The translations under genes were made by a program, and so were the position numbers. Of a stretch of 64,000 bases of DNA, positions 1 through 14,218 are shown in pieces. How positions within the stretch are numbered: the stretch's first letter is position 1; each line of letters begins with the position of its first letter. The notes below the pieces were generated by a model. The model did not search any database. It was not told the DNA's origin and was given only the letters and a program-made list of their open reading frames with translations. Origin of the DNA: Plecoglossus altivelis (lineage: Eukaryota; Chordata; Actinopteri; Osmeriformes; Plecoglossidae); the NCBI GenBank assembly GCA_036571765.1, contig BROE01000001.1, positions 7,182,151 to 7,246,150 of the forward strand, read 5' to 3'.

Positions 1-3000
1 CTTTCAACACAACATCACAAATCCACATTGGGATCATTTAAAATGTTTTTCTGTGTTTTATATTTCACATTGATCACACATCCTCCACATGAGCGTTATT
101 GTCAATGCCAGGTGCCAGTTAGAGTTTAATGAAGGTGAATTTGGTCTCCTCAGCCAGGCCACGAGCAGCAGCCCTCCCATCTGTCTCCTTGATTGCCTGG
201 CATGGCCGAGTCTCTGGGGTGTCTGCTGCCACTCAGACCGCCCCCCTCCCCCTTCCCCCCAGTCAGACCACATGCGTAGAACCCAGATGGTGGGCATGCT
301 GGCTTATCATAAGTCTTTATCTCCATGCAGGAGGAGCACAACCATTAGGAGTACACAACCCATTCCCCTTAGGTGACTTAGCCTATCCACACACACACAC
401 ACGCAGCAAGCTGTGCTTCTTCATACCCAGCGACACTGCCCATGCTCTCTGTCTCACACACACATATACACACACACACAGCAAGCTGTTGTTCCTTGTT
501 CCCAGATACACAGGACTCGCAAAAGCTGCCCGCCAACTGCTTCTGCAAGGAAGATGATTCACACATGATCAACTATATTTGCATAAAGGCGGCATTAAGA
601 TATTCATATAAATACCGTACCAGCTGCCCATTGGCCTAATTAAAGGACAGCTCTACGCAAAGTATTCGAAATATTAGTCACAGTGGAGTCTTAATTATTT
701 GAGTTGACAAGTATTAAACCTAAAATTAACCTCTATTAATTAATAAACTGAATTTGGACAAAATGACCTAAAAGAAACAAGCAGAAGAGCATCATCAACA
801 GTAAAGACTGTGCCTTTTCTTTCCAGTCACACACTGGAATTTTACTTTACTTTAAGTCAAATATATAGTAACAACTCAAGGTCCCAAATGTCATTTGACT
901 TTTCTGAGATAATGGAGAGTCATTGGTCATAGAGTTTGGGTTGTATATTGGTTATCTGAACCCAGCCAGTGACAAAGAAGCTTGTCGGATGTTCCCCAAA
1001 CATTTTCTTTTACATTTCTCAAATGATAAACCCTTGTCAGTGGTCTATTTAAAAAAAATTGAGCCACTGACTTGCCTTCAACTGGGCAGGCTTTCACGTT
1101 TTGTGGCTGGGCACGCATGCATGATGTAGTTGGGTATGGCCACACATGGAGAGCCCAGCTGGGTATGGGAGCCTGGCCATGTGGGCAAGGACTTGTAGTC
1201 TTTCTTGTTTCTGACTGTAGGCACCTCGACAGATGAATGCAGGCATGGGTGACTTTCAAGTACCATTGTCCATCTGTAAACCACTAAATATGAACACAGC
1301 CCGGAAGGTGATTCACTAGTTTGACTGGAGATTCTGTTTACAATTTTGAACATTCACTTTACAGGTCATCTTCAACATCAGACTGTGTGACCCTCCTCCA
1401 GTCTCGCTACTGCTTCCTGCCATGACCAATGATATAGTTCTGAGCAGTTAAAGCCATTTTCCATCTTTTACCCCTAATTAGGATCAAACACGTATTCAAA
1501 TGTATAGTCTTAATGTAATTTATATGATAAATTGAGAAATGTGTGTAATGACAGACCCTATATATTACAAAACTAAGGAGCCATTTTGTTAATAGGGATA
1601 ATTACCTCAGGTAATGACTTAAATAACCGAACATCTGGGTGAATGGAACAGCTCAAAATCAGCACATTCATCCTAGTTATTATGGAGTAGACACTTTGTG
1701 TGCACTCTTCTCCTAAAACTCTTCGCTTTTGTTATCCTTTCTCTGCCTTTATGTAATAGAACTGTGACAACCCCAGCCTTTCATTGTGTGTTACAAGCAC
1801 TGGCGTGTGAATGTTGACTGTATGGTGAATGCTCTTGCCAATGGGGATGCCAACACTCACTGAGGTCACTCCCTGGCCCTGTGGCACACATCAAACTATT
1901 GAGGAGGAGGTCATAAACATATAGTGTTTTAACATAGTATTTTCCACCTATAGCAAAAAAAACAATGGCACCAACAATATCAAAAAAAGATTCAGAAGTA
2001 CTCATTTGTAGTATTCGATCCAAGTTCATTGTCTCAATGCCAGCAGTGCTCATTCAAAATGTGGCAAGCACTTAACTGAATTGCATTCTATTTAGTGTGG
2101 CAGTATCAGCCCTGTGAGGCCTCCCTCACCACCTACCTCGCCTGTCCCTAAAAACCCTGTGAGGACGATTGTGTGTTGCTAAGATACAGCTTTCATGAGG
2201 TGCTGACTGCTGCTGTAATCTAATTGGGTAAATAATGTTTCTAACTAGTTTGTAAAGATGCACTCTGTGAAGTTCATGTTTGGATCAACACTGCCATCTA
2301 CTGTCTTTTTTCTGCATGTACTGCACATAGTACATTCCAATGCATAGGAGTTAGTCTCAAGCTATGTGCAACAGCATTTTAAGTGAAACTAAATCATATC
2401 AACATTATGTCACAGAATTATAATTTCCCTCAAAATTAAATAAGTTATTTATCAACTGTATGAAGGATAAATGCCTACAAAACAATTAGGCAAATTCTGT
2501 CAATGTAACACGGCTTCCACAAAGCTCTGCCTGTTTTAGTAGAAATAGCAGAGGTAGCCATTTTGATTGTTTCCACTGGATAGATGGGGTGGGCTGATTG
2601 GACTGTGTCTATTGTTGTAAAATGGACAAAAAGCTGGAGCTGTGAATAATGACAGTAGAAGGATTCCAACATGAGCTTCCATTGATACTGCAGTAGCTGG
2701 ATCGTTGAATTTACATTCATTATTTTCCAAGAAACTAAAATCTCAAGTTTCAAACCACAAGTTTCTATATAGATATTCATGGAGTTGTGGTTTCTCTGTG
2801 GTCTCAAAACATATATTATAGAGCACAATACAAGCAGGTCATAAAACCTGAGTTAACGACAAAGCAACTGCAGCAAAAAGGCTATAAAAAAGCCCCTTAG
2901 CTGGGTTTCAGAACTGCATAGTCCTGACAATCTCCTTTCTAGAGCCTCTCTGACCTCATGTGTGGGAGGTCTGGACACATGCCAAGCGCCTGTAAGAACC

Positions 3001-5523
3001 AGAGGACTGGAGAGAGATTGCATGCAGGAGGCAACTTTACCACAAGGCCTTTTTAAAGTGTCCAGAGGACCAGACTTTCTGTTACTGTCAACATTTGGGT
3101 TTTTTTATGCAGAGCTGATCATATTGTGGATTCATGAGACACCAGTGGCTTTGGCAGCCTTTTGCAACCTTTTGTGTCTTAAAACATAATTTCATACTTC
3201 TGGTCTTACGCACCAACAACTGTCCAGACTGAGAAAACTGGAATGGCAAAGCATTCTGCAAAGCATTCACAAAATCTAGTGTCATAGCCCAACACTATTT
3301 TGTGAAAGTGAATGAACCATCTACTATTTCCCAAATGTATTTAACACTTTTAAAAGACATCTCTGACATATTGCAGCTTTTAACATTCATTTAATTATTT
3401 TGTGCAATTCTTGGGAATAGTAATGACATAAAACAATACAGTTTTCATATACACAAAGGGCTATTTACATATACTAGACTTAAGCATTCATTGTAATGTG
3501 CACACTCAAATACCTAATGCTCCCACTGTTTAGAGATCAAGCTCAAAAGACTTGAATATAAATAAAACTAAATGTGCAATAATAATTATCAGGAAAGATA
3601 TTTCATTTAGATGGGGTGGGGTATTAAAATACAGGGTTCGATTTAATAAAATTTACAAAAATCTTGACCTCAAAATAATGTGTATAGTTCATGAATAAAA
3701 AGTCCTGTATGTCAAGTAAGAAGTACATAAATATGTTTAGTAAATCACAAATTTGAGGAAAGCAGATACATGCTAGTGCTAAACTAACGTAATAGTTACC
3801 TTGTTGACAGAGATGGTGTAAGCTAGGACAGTCCGTAACTATAAAGGGCAGATATCTGGGTAAACACACACAAATATTTTTCCTCACTGACAAACAATAA
3901 CAACTTTGAGAAATACTCTTGGCAAAACTTGAACCTTTTTTTAATGTGGCAGTATGAGAACTTTTAAAGGATCAGCGGATCTTAACAGACAACCTGCCAT
4001 GCACGGATAGACTATGAGCTCAACAGCAAACACAATGGCAACTCACACGCTTTAACATGCTTTGATGGCAAAATTGTTTAAGCATGATGTTGTATGGTTG
4101 ATCCCCTGAATTCTTAATCTGATACATTTACCACCCTACATCCTTTACAAAGAACAACAGTGTTGCGTAGTGTATATGTGCAAAATACATTTCAATGCAG
4201 ATTTTTAAAGTTAAGATCCAATTGAGAATAATTTTTCAGTCAAGGTTTTAGGCTTGGTCTGTGTATCTGAAACGACACTTAGTGGTCAATAAACAAGATG
4301 AAAGAATCATTAAACAAAACACACTCGTACATACAGCTCACACTTCTTCCTTAAATTTCAATATGTTACAGTCAAGTATTACAATTTGCAACAAGTACCC
4401 ACAAGTTCCCTAACTGTGACTGGTAAGTGCATTTCCAATCAGAATTTTCAGTAACATTTTCAACATATAATGTTTAACTAGTAATTGTCTCCCGTGTTTG
4501 GGGTGGGGGGTTGCACATACCTATGTGATTATTACTTCTCATTAATATTGGAATTACACCCTTCAAAAAGTGTTCTATCAGTTGCAACCTTAATGTAGCA
4601 CTGAATATGACATCCTAATATTGTTCTTTGCATTGGTTGATGGATTGCTTTGTATTAAACAGCAGTGTCAGCAGACTGTGCAAAGAAGTACATGTTGCGA
4701 TGCCACTAACTCACTGGGTATGTAGTTCATACAACAAGAAACTGTAAACAATTTTCAATCACCAGAAGTCATATCAAAGATGTGAAATGACTGTATTTGA
4801 GGAGTTGTTGATTGAAACTGTATGGTTGATCTATTGATGAAATTGATTGACTACAGTACATCAAGCTCACTCCAAAATATACATCACCACAGTTTTTGAC
4901 CTAAGTCTTTCACCTTGGAACATTCCACACAATAGAGGCTTGTGGGTTAAATGTCAGAACATAAGCAGCAAAAGGAGTCATAAGAGGGTTTTTAGGCCTA
5001 TGTAAACACACTGAAACCAAAGGCACAACTAACTGGATACATGCTTGACTACTACATGTCCTTAGGTAAAGAGTTAAGAGGGGAGTGGAACCTTGACCCA
5101 ACACACTTAAAAATCCTTTAAGAAAAATGTTTATAGCAAAATTAGGGCTCTAATAGATTCAGTCACAATATCCCCGTATAAGCTCCTCACAATAAGACAT
5201 TTTGGTTTAACGAAAGAGTGAGCTGTTGACCTGCTTGCATGTGTACAAAGAAAACTTCTAGTTCACACTTAGAAAAAATGTGTTTATGAAACGATCCATG
5301 TCAGAATCCAGTCCTTTCCAACCATCTCTCTTCTACATCATGGTGCAGAGAGGGAGTGTATTCTATGAAAGTCGGTGGGGTACGTACACGTGTCGCCTAC
5401 ACTCTGTCAGGGAATGTTTTGTCACACAAAAACATATTTGGCTGTCAAGCTCTCTGGTTGTGCCAGCTGTAGGACAGATTGTGTGTCTCAGAAACAAATA
5501 GAACTTCCTCTGGCCTGGGAGGA
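1..5523. other. No recognisable gene; probable armc1 3' flank
   Basis: I see no exon of a known protein on either strand. The reading frames are short and lack splice context. The right part probably holds the 3'UTR of armc1, which is transcribed leftward from 5524, but I could not place its poly(A) site. The left end has a CA-rich stretch with a small imperfect duplication (390-510). A CTCF-like motif lies on the minus strand at 2291-2304. The rest is AT-rich and featureless to the eye. Confidence 0.5.
390..510. repeat. CA-rich stretch with an imperfect direct duplication
   Basis: Two similar segments, about 390-431 and 469-506, each consist of a run of CA followed by CAGCAAGCTGT and a pyrimidine-rich stretch ending in CCCAG. 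They look like one local duplication containing a short CA microsatellite. No coding meaning is apparent. Confidence 0.6.
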
Positions 5524-7459
5524 TCACCAGTAGAAGGAGCGTGAGAGAAAGTTTGTTGCCGTGCCAAGCCAGCCCACGCCATCTTGCCCAGTACCCACAC
5601 GAGTCACTGCCTTGTCCGGGTCCTGGGATGGGCTCTCCTCCTCTGGGAGATAGTCTGGAAGATCCACGTTCTGCTCAACCTCCACAGAACCTTCCTCTGG
5701 GAATGGGATCAACACCTGGCAACAGATCACATGCAATAAGCGTTCCAAGAACAATGCACATTTCATGGTTTTGAAATGATGGTGGCACATTCTAACATTT
5801 ACTCAGTTAAATAAGGAGGAACATTCAGAAATAAAGCATACCAACCTCATCCCCACTCTCTCCTTTAACAACTTGCTGAGCTTTCATCACATTGGTCAAA
5901 GCAATGGCAGATGCTAGAGCCTACAGAAGTAATCAGAGTTTAATTTAAAGTCCCACACTGTCAAAAAAAAGTCCTGTGCATTCGGAAAATACGTTATACG
6001 GGGTAGCTCAACTGCCATGTACTGTAGATTTTATTGCATTGACTTCTGACTTTCCTACTCAGTGACAGCAAATAATATACAGTTTTTCTTCATGCAATGA
6101 AAAATATTTGAAGAACACTAAGTGGTTCACCTCTGCCTTGAGGTCAGAGCGGATTCTGACAATGCATCTCTTCACAGCCATTTGAAAGGTGAAGCTGATG
6201 ACGCCACGAATCTTAAGCAAGGCCTCCTCACACAGACTCCTCCGGCTCTGAGAGAGGGATCATAGGTAGTTCTTGAATGGAGAGAGCAATCAGTGTGGAC
6301 ACCATTCAACTACACTTGTAAGACAAAAAAGATACATTTTGAACACTCGTAGCAAGTGTCGGGGTCAGGTTACTTCAGTTATATTGAGACTTCCCAAATC
6401 TGTCTTAATTATATATGCTTGTATTCTAAAATGCTTAGAAATCAAGCTTGTAAAAAAAATTTTTTTTAAATCTATATATATCCCCAAAAAAGGTGCAAAT
6501 GTTGATGTCTCGTTAGTACAATTTTAACACGTTTCTCAAACAAACTCACAGAGTCATCCAGCCCATCTATGTGCAGGACCACTGTTTTAGCTCGTTTGTT
6601 GGTGGAGCCTAGAAAGAACTGGGCTTTGCGTCTGCAGGTGGCCGCCTCCTCTGCTTGTTCCGAGTCTGCACTGCTGGAGGCCTGCAAGAGCTCGTAGATC
6701 TCAGAGGCCAGCAGCTTGGTTTCTCCTGGAGTGGTGGTTCTGAAAGAGACAGAGGAAAATGGTGGATTTGGTTATCAGTAATAGATCACACTCATGTAAA
6801 AGATTTTCATTAGAGCATACTTCTGTGTGCAACTAGTGATATTCGGATGGGAGACCACAATACAAAAATTGTTGTAGGGAGTTCATTGAGTAGGCCACTG
6901 ACTTCTGCATGACATTCTGAAGACTCAACATCATCCCCAACTCATCCTTCATTTTTTCCCTGTTGGCACGGCATTCGGCCAGGTATCGCACAGCCTGACA
7001 ACAGGACAGTCACAAGTTAGCTCAAGGATTAGACTAGAAATGTTGATGTTCTCAGGGACGTACTTTTTTGTCCAGGTATAACACTTTAACACAAAACAAA
7101 GCATAAGCTAATTAATGCAAATTAAGTATAATATCATATTCTCTTTCGTTCTATTCTAAAATAAAGCCAGCTGCAGAATACAGCAAACCTCAACCTTAGA
7201 AGTTCAACATAAATTCAGATGATCATTCTGACAGCTTGTGTAGGCACTGAAATCAAAGTTTTGAACAGATGTAGCAGACATAGAATGCTGAACTTACCAA
7301 AAGGGCAGAGTACACAACTTGGGGGTTGGGGTGATCCAGAAAAAGTATCAGTCCTGGTAAGCAACCTTGGTCCTGAACGATGGCTCTTCTGTTCAGGGGA
7401 TCCGCAGCGAGATCCCTTAGCTGGTTCACCACAGCCAAGGCATCTAGCTCCCCGCTCAT
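5524..7459 (-). CDS. armc1: ARMC1, armadillo repeat-containing protein 1
   Basis: Six coding exons on the minus strand: 7298-7459, 6903-6994, 6550-6739, 6131-6247, 5846-5920, 5524-5715. They join in frame to 275 aa, close to the human protein of about 282 aa. All introns are GT-AG. The start is the ATG at 7459 (MSGELDALAVVNQLRDLAAD), slightly shorter than the human N terminus. The N-terminal half (about 10-85) has the conserved armadillo-like segment with RRAIVQDQGCLPGLILF and LAECRANREKMK. The middle has RRKAQFFLGSTNKRAKTVVL (about 120-140). The C terminus ends NFLSRSFYW, as in mammals. Known for the family: a mitochondria-associated protein linked to mitochondrial distribution and to the MICOS/DNAJC11 bridging complex. 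No transmembrane helix or catalytic site is evident. Its neighbour pde7a is on the same strand, as in human. Assignment is near certain; the 5'UTR exon was not located. Confidence 0.97.
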
Positions 7460-10296
7460 GGTGCTTCTCCTTACTAGACACCCATGCACGCCTGAAATAA
7501 CTGGATGAGACACACTGTTAGATGGGAGATCCGCCATACGAAGATAACATGTTGTTGTCCGCTTTAAACTAGTTGGCTAGGTTGAAGGAGCATTGCGTGT
7601 TGTAAGTCACGGTATTACCAGCCAACTAGTGTCAGCATAAGCCTTTAGCCGGCAGGGTATCTTTGAATGTGTAGTTGACATTTATTTAAAATATTTATAT
7701 TTTCAAGCTAGCTAAATATTGTATACGTTAAAGCGCCAGTCATGAGTATATGTGTGGCTTCTTTAGAAAGTATTTATATGGTATTAGCAAGCGTTTACTT
7801 TGCAGTGATAGGTGGTGTTAAGGCTAGTGTGGCTAGTGCTATGTCTAGCTACAAAAGCTACCTAAAGCCTACCTACCGTTACCAGACTGGGCAGTGCCGT
7901 AGAGAAAGACGCACTCCCGTGTTGTAACAACGTCCAAAATATGAAGAAAATGCTAGCTACGTAACAACATGTATAAAGGCATAAGCCTTTATCTTTCCTA
8001 ATAAAATTAAAGTGACGATACTTAAAAAGCTAGCAAGCTAGCCTGACAGCTCTGGTTTATCTCTGTTCTTCCTGGTCCACGAGCAAGCAGCAACCCAGCA
8101 GTATGCATGTCTCTCATTGGATACTGAAATACAGCCCCCGTCATTAACCATTCATGTTACGTTTTGCATGAGTTAAAGGCCGACGCCCTTCACCGTACAA
8201 AGGCACATCGCACAGATCGTCAATATCTCTTCCCCATACAATTTCTCAGAGATTCGTCCCAATAGGATTGCTTGTAATGTCACCGGATTATGTATGTCTA
8301 TTTATGTAGACATATTTGGGAAAGTAACTGTATTACAAATTCAAAGGAATTTATCTTAAGCAGATGATCAACTATTCCTCTGTTATTAAAACAGACAATA
8401 CTAAAGCAACTCATGTGACAACGTTTTATTAATGAAAGTTTTAACTGCAACTGGCATGTATCAAAATATCAATTCAGCAAATGTTCCCCCTAAAAAAACA
8501 ATAGCTTGCCACGCAAGATCCTACCCCATAAAATGAGTTACATCAAATTGGTAAACAATTATATTTTAAAAATGTCCGGAAAATACACATTTGCCATTAT
8601 AGGAAAAGCACCGGGGTTCGTTTTATATTATGAAAGTCCAAACAGACACAATAGTGTCTAGAATACAGAAACAACACTACAAATCAGATATGGAATGTTT
8701 GTGTTACTGTCCAATCTATTAATGAAAAAATAACAGATTTTTTAACTGAGGGCAAACAGTGAACAATGCATTGAGAGACAACTCGCAAAAGAGGGTTTGG
8801 TCACTTAGTTTCATGCATAGCTTAAAGGCATTTGTTGCAGTCATTATGTGTATTTTATTTTCTGCTAGTCTTAAATGGGCTCAATTCTCTCATAGTATTA
8901 CATTGTATGGTATGTCAGGTCCCAATAAAACAGGATTTCCTCAATGCAAATTAGTTGTGTTTATGGAACTATAGGTTTTACACAAAGCCTCCAAACCCCC
9001 CAAACGAAAATTGTGGGACCCATTTATACTGTTAAACTGAAAAATAACATTTTGGCCATCTGCTACTAGTATGAAAAAGTGGTTTTTCAAGTGTTAAACG
9101 GCTGGTAAGGCCACATTTGCCACCTTATCCCTCTTACGAAACAATATAATTTGTACGCTTGGCTTAAATCACCAGCTTCATACAACCCATCATTACAAAA
9201 CAGATTTCATACCATATTCAATATAAACTTTGCTGTCACATTTCACAGTGCAAGGAGCATGGACTAAAGTCAGTCCTTCAATGGCATTTGGTGTGTTGAT
9301 CTGTGATCCAGATGTTTGTTCAGTAAGTACAAATATTTCAAGTGGTTATTACACTTACAGTATGTGCTTCTTTCTTTCATTATTATTAATCTTTTTTTAA
9401 CAGAACCAATGTTTCATTTGTAAAATACAACACAAAATGTGTGCTTGTAAACAGTTCCGAGGCAGCAGTTGATGTGGGCTTTTCACAAAATGAGTCACGA
9501 TTGGGAAGATGGACACACTATCATTAAGCTACTCATATGCCTGTGACACATTGCTGTTTTGACTTTAGCAACAACAATGTAGTAACATTGTTAAAAACAT
9601 TAAAATGTTTCAAGGTAATCAATAATAGTTTTATAATTTACATAATTTTGGAATTTGTACAAGTGAAATCACGTCTTAAAATGATTTACCCTGTTGTCTT
9701 TTCTAATATTGTGTATAATTAAATGCTAAAACAGTATTGCTACTAAGGTCAGCACAGCACTTTCACTGATACAGAGCACCCGTTAAGCGTTATCAGGAAG
9801 ATTAAGTCTCGAATGCAGCACCTCACATAAGCATGTCTGAAAAAATGAACTTCTATAAGCACTAGGCTTCTTCTTCTTCTCATCATCCTCTTCTCAAACA
9901 AATCACTAAAATATTTGTTTAGCAAATGGCACTTTAATCAGAAGATCTTTTTTATTTTTGTATGAAAATATTCCCTTCCATTTATAAAAAAAATGTGGCG
10001 TGTTAAATTAGTAATGCCAATAAGGAGCTACAGAACAAATAAATACATTATAAACTTAAAACAAAAATACAGCAGAAGCAACATGAGGTATCTACGTATT
10101 ACTCCACGTTAAAGAAAACAAATAAAAAATAAAAATAAATTAAGTTAAATTAGTGAAAAAAATAAAGAATCAGTGGTATACCTAGAGGAGAGGGAGGTGT
10201 TGGTTGAGGTGGACATGGTGAGTAATGTTACAGTCTGACATCGATTCCCCTGTGCCCTAAACTCCTCCTTTGGCACCGCCGGGCACTTTTGGTGTG
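7460..10296. other. armc1 promoter side and pde7a 3'UTR region, no coding gene seen
   Basis: About 7460-8250 is the upstream flank of armc1 and should contain its promoter and any noncoding first exon; no clear TATA box is seen. About 8425-10296 is most likely the pde7a 3'UTR, because the first canonical minus-strand AATAAA on this side reads at 8425-8430 (TTTATT on the plus strand). In human, MTFR1 lies in this interval; no MTFR1-like exon was found here. Confidence 0.55.
8425..8430 (-). terminator. Candidate pde7a poly(A) signal
   Basis: AATAAA on the minus strand, about 1.87 kb past the pde7a stop codon. It would give a long but plausible AU-rich 3'UTR. An earlier variant signal cannot be excluded without transcript data. 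Confidence 0.4.
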
Positions 10297-13200
10297 TCAC
10301 AAGTCTTTGCTTCCCTGAGGTAATACTTTGGAGTGACTGTCCTTAGGGGCAGGAGTGGGGCCAGGGGTTCGTTTATCAGAGGAGTTCTCTGGCAGGGATC
10401 CTTTCCAGCCAGCCTTGTTCAGGCTCAGGTGGTCCAACATGGTCTGGGAGAGGCGTGTGTCAGAGAAACGAGCCCACTCCCTGAACAGAGGCTCAACTAC
10501 GTAAGTGATGAAACCTGCATGAAAGGAAATGAACACTTACTCTCAGGAACCTTCATTCCAGCTAAGTTAGTTTTAGTCATGTTTCATCTAGACTTTATCA
10601 TGCCCCAAAGGTCAGTCTTACCAATTTGTATGTTGGCCACTGAGTTAGATTGTCGATCACAGAGTGGGGTCACTTCAAGATTATGGTTCCTTTCAATATC
10701 TCCTGATGACAAGATAAATCAGGTAGGTGTTTCCCAGTTTAAAAAAATACACACATGCACAAATACTTTGATTACAATGAAGAACTTGTAGGTAGGGTAT
10801 GTCACCTTGGTGGAAGAACTCTTCTGTAACCTTTTCGCTCCACAGTTTACAGAGTTTCCATGGTCGACAGGGGTTACAGATATCTGCACACTTCATGGCC
10901 ATCTTTAAATTACATGGGTACACAAAATAAACAAAGGAAGCAAACATCACTCTCCTTTCTACTTTTCTCACCATCAGCATCAACACAAATGCAGGTTCCA
11001 AGAAAGCATATACTTAGTATTAATAATATACATATACTGTATTTTGCCAACGCCTGTACAGTAGCACAAACCTTTACAGATGTAAACTCAAAAGACGTAT
11101 TATGCAACTGTTAGGGAAAGATCTATCGCTATATGGTGTATTGCAATGAAAAAATCCTTCACATCATAACTATATGGTGTTTCACTTTTTCCACACTTTC
11201 ACACTGTAAGATTACATTTAAAGTAGTATTCTCTCTCTTTATCCTCTGACATATGTTATTCATCTGTTCTGTTGATAGGCTCGCTCACCTGGAGAATAAA
11301 GTGCCGGTACCATGGGTCTCCAAGACAGAGTTCTCCCTTGTCCAAATGTGTCCGGAACTCAGACAAATACTTATTTTGGCGACTGATGTCTGTGGCCAGG
11401 ATTATAGATCCAAGTCGCTGCTCCATATTCATTCTACAAAACATCAAGGAAAAAAAACATTAAATAGTTACCCGAGAAATAATAATGACAGAAGTAGGTA
11501 GTCGTATGAAACAACACTTGGGTAAAATGACAGTGAATGTAATCAAATAGAAAACAGATCAAAGCATGTCAGGGATGTGTTAGGATGTTGGCTCACCTGT
11601 CTTCTGCAGGCAGGTGGGAGAGCAGGGCTGACTCTCTGAGCAGTGCTACTGCAGACTTCCAGTGGTGGTTCTCCAGAACAGATGTGTTCTGTAATACGAT
11701 AAGAGGTTGACAGTTATCGCGCTTTTGAATAGCTCACAATTTGAAATGCTGACATTAATTGCTAAATATGTTAACATGTTCACATTGATTTGACAGATGT
11801 CACTTAAGGCAGATTGCAGGACCCTTACCTTGTACAGTGCAGCGAGGTAATGGTCTGTTTTAATGAGAAAAGGCTGGTTGACACCTGGATGGTCCAGATC
11901 ATGAGTGGCAGCAGCCACCAAGCCCAACAGTATGTCACAGGAGGTGAGCGTCTTAGCAAGCTGTGCACACACCCACATACAGGCATTGAAAAAGACATGC
12001 AGTTTTGTCACAAAAGTATCCTTTGAGAATGGTATAATCTCTTGTACTATTATTTCTCATCGTTAAGTCTAATAATTGGACTTACAAGATCAACTAAAAA
12101 ATTTTTTTAAATCTCACCTTGGGCTCTTGTAGGTAACAGTACATTGCCTGAGTCACGTCAGCAGCATGCACTGCATTATGGTAGGGATTCTGGCTACGGT
12201 AATCCTCTTGGATCATGACTATGGACACAGTTACAATACAACAATATATTTCATTTTCAAAAGTGATAAACGCTGTGATAAGAACATTTATACGAAATGA
12301 CAAATCGATTCAATTTATTACAAAAATGTATATGCGGGTGAGAAACTTATAAGGCTGTGACCAGTATTTCAGACTTTTTTGCAGGATGTGTGTGATTCCG
12401 AAGTTTATACCTAAAAATCGTCTCAGCTTAACCATGTCCAACTGGAAGAGCTCAATCAAGCCATACTGGTTAAATAAGTGAAATGTTAGGTTGACAAGGC
12501 TGTTCCCTGTAAGAAAAGAAACCACAAGATCATCTTATATGTCTAACAGTAACACCAGAGTTTGTAAGCATAAAAGACCAGGAATACATTATTTAACCAC
12601 TGTAGAAGCTGACTCAAAGTTTAATTTATAATCACATGGCCACCTCACATCACCCCTAATTCCTACAGATATACAATCTAAACAGTTAGTTTGCCTGGTA
12701 TGTTGATTGCTTTACTGCAGATAAGCATATACTACATTAGCATCAAGCTGGGATGCTACACATTCTTAGTGAGCTAAGGTGCACCAACTCACCTCTCTGT
12801 CAAGTCATTGGTGCTGACCCACATACATCATCCACATCAATGGTGCATCGGTATATTACTATAGGTTATTGAGGTGTGACTACTTTATCGCCATTACTAA
12901 AATGCATTTTTTATTTACTAAATAGAAAACAATGATACTGTAGGCTGCTGTGTACTAATAGACGTGCATCTACAATTTTCTAACAGCAGAGGGCAATAAC
13001 ACACCCTTCCTAAACTGCTTACCATTTGTCAGTCTGTCAAACAAAAAAATATCAAAATTCCAGGTCCCAACCTTGTTTAGCATACACTGAAAAACAAGAA
13101 TTGTAAAGGGTGTGTAAAGAATCACTTTACAACAGAACAATGCAAGCCCATATTACACCAAATTCAGTGTAATTGTTAACTGAATGTTTTTCCAAACACA

Positions 13201-14173
13201 GCAGTGGATGTCAACGTATAGCCCCACCACACACAAACCTTGGCTTGACCTAAATAGTCATCATCAAGGATGTAGAGAGGGTTGAGGGCTGGGAGACCCC
13301 GGAAGAACCGTGAAGAGTGGAGGTACCTCTGGAAGCTTTGTAACCTGCGGATTTTCCTGGCAGACACAGGCTCCGCAGAATCAGGTGGAGCTGTAGCAGA
13401 TACAAAATATTTTCTATTACAGAAACATTTAAAATAAAATCTGATGCAGCTAACAAGACAGCTAACTTAGCTAGCCTTGCTAGCTCCTGCACCCACCCAT
13501 CTCCACCTCATGTAACAACAGTAATCTCTCATTTGGTACATACTGCACATTAATTGTACAGGTAATAACCAACCTTTTATATTGTGTTCCATTAAGCATA
13601 ATGTATTTGAAGTATATTTTGCAACTTTACAGGTAGCAACTGTTAGACTAGGACTTTAAAACAGTAAAAACAAAGAAAGTATTTTGACTGTTGGGCTTGC
13701 AAAGTTCTAGAATACTGAGATATTCAAATATTGTTCTATAGGAACAGAATTCTTATCAGTTCTACAGAATGTGTCTGAATTTACCTACAGTGTACAATAT
13801 CTAGGCTAAACTACAAACCATCTTTCATTCAGGGTCCAAGCCAATTATAATGCATATATTATAGTGCAATCATCTTTTCCCAGCAAAGTACTGAAGTTCT
13901 GCAAAAACCCTCATTTAGAAACCACTGAGCTATCTAACACAGAATGCATACATAATTATTATGTATGCATTCAGACAAACAAGAATATTGGTGCAATAGC
14001 TGGATGATTAACAGTGCATGGAAAACATACAACAGATGCATTTGTCATTACTGTGACTTTTTTTGCAGTGTGAGAACCATGTTGAACTGAACAGCAGCTT
14101 TAGTAACATCTGTACCGTTAGCGGACCTGCTACTGAGCCCATCATTTCTGTGAGTGTTTGCAAGGTACGTATG

Positions 14174-14218
<45 letters not shown>

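Noticed and set aside
129..557. 142-aa plus-strand frame at the left edge
   Set aside because: It runs through CA-rich repeat sequence, has no domain and no conserved neighbour; composition explains the open frame.
1781..2053. 90-aa minus-strand frame with a hydrophobic stretch
   Set aside because: No recognisable family, no splice context and ordinary for AT-rich DNA; not enough to call a gene.
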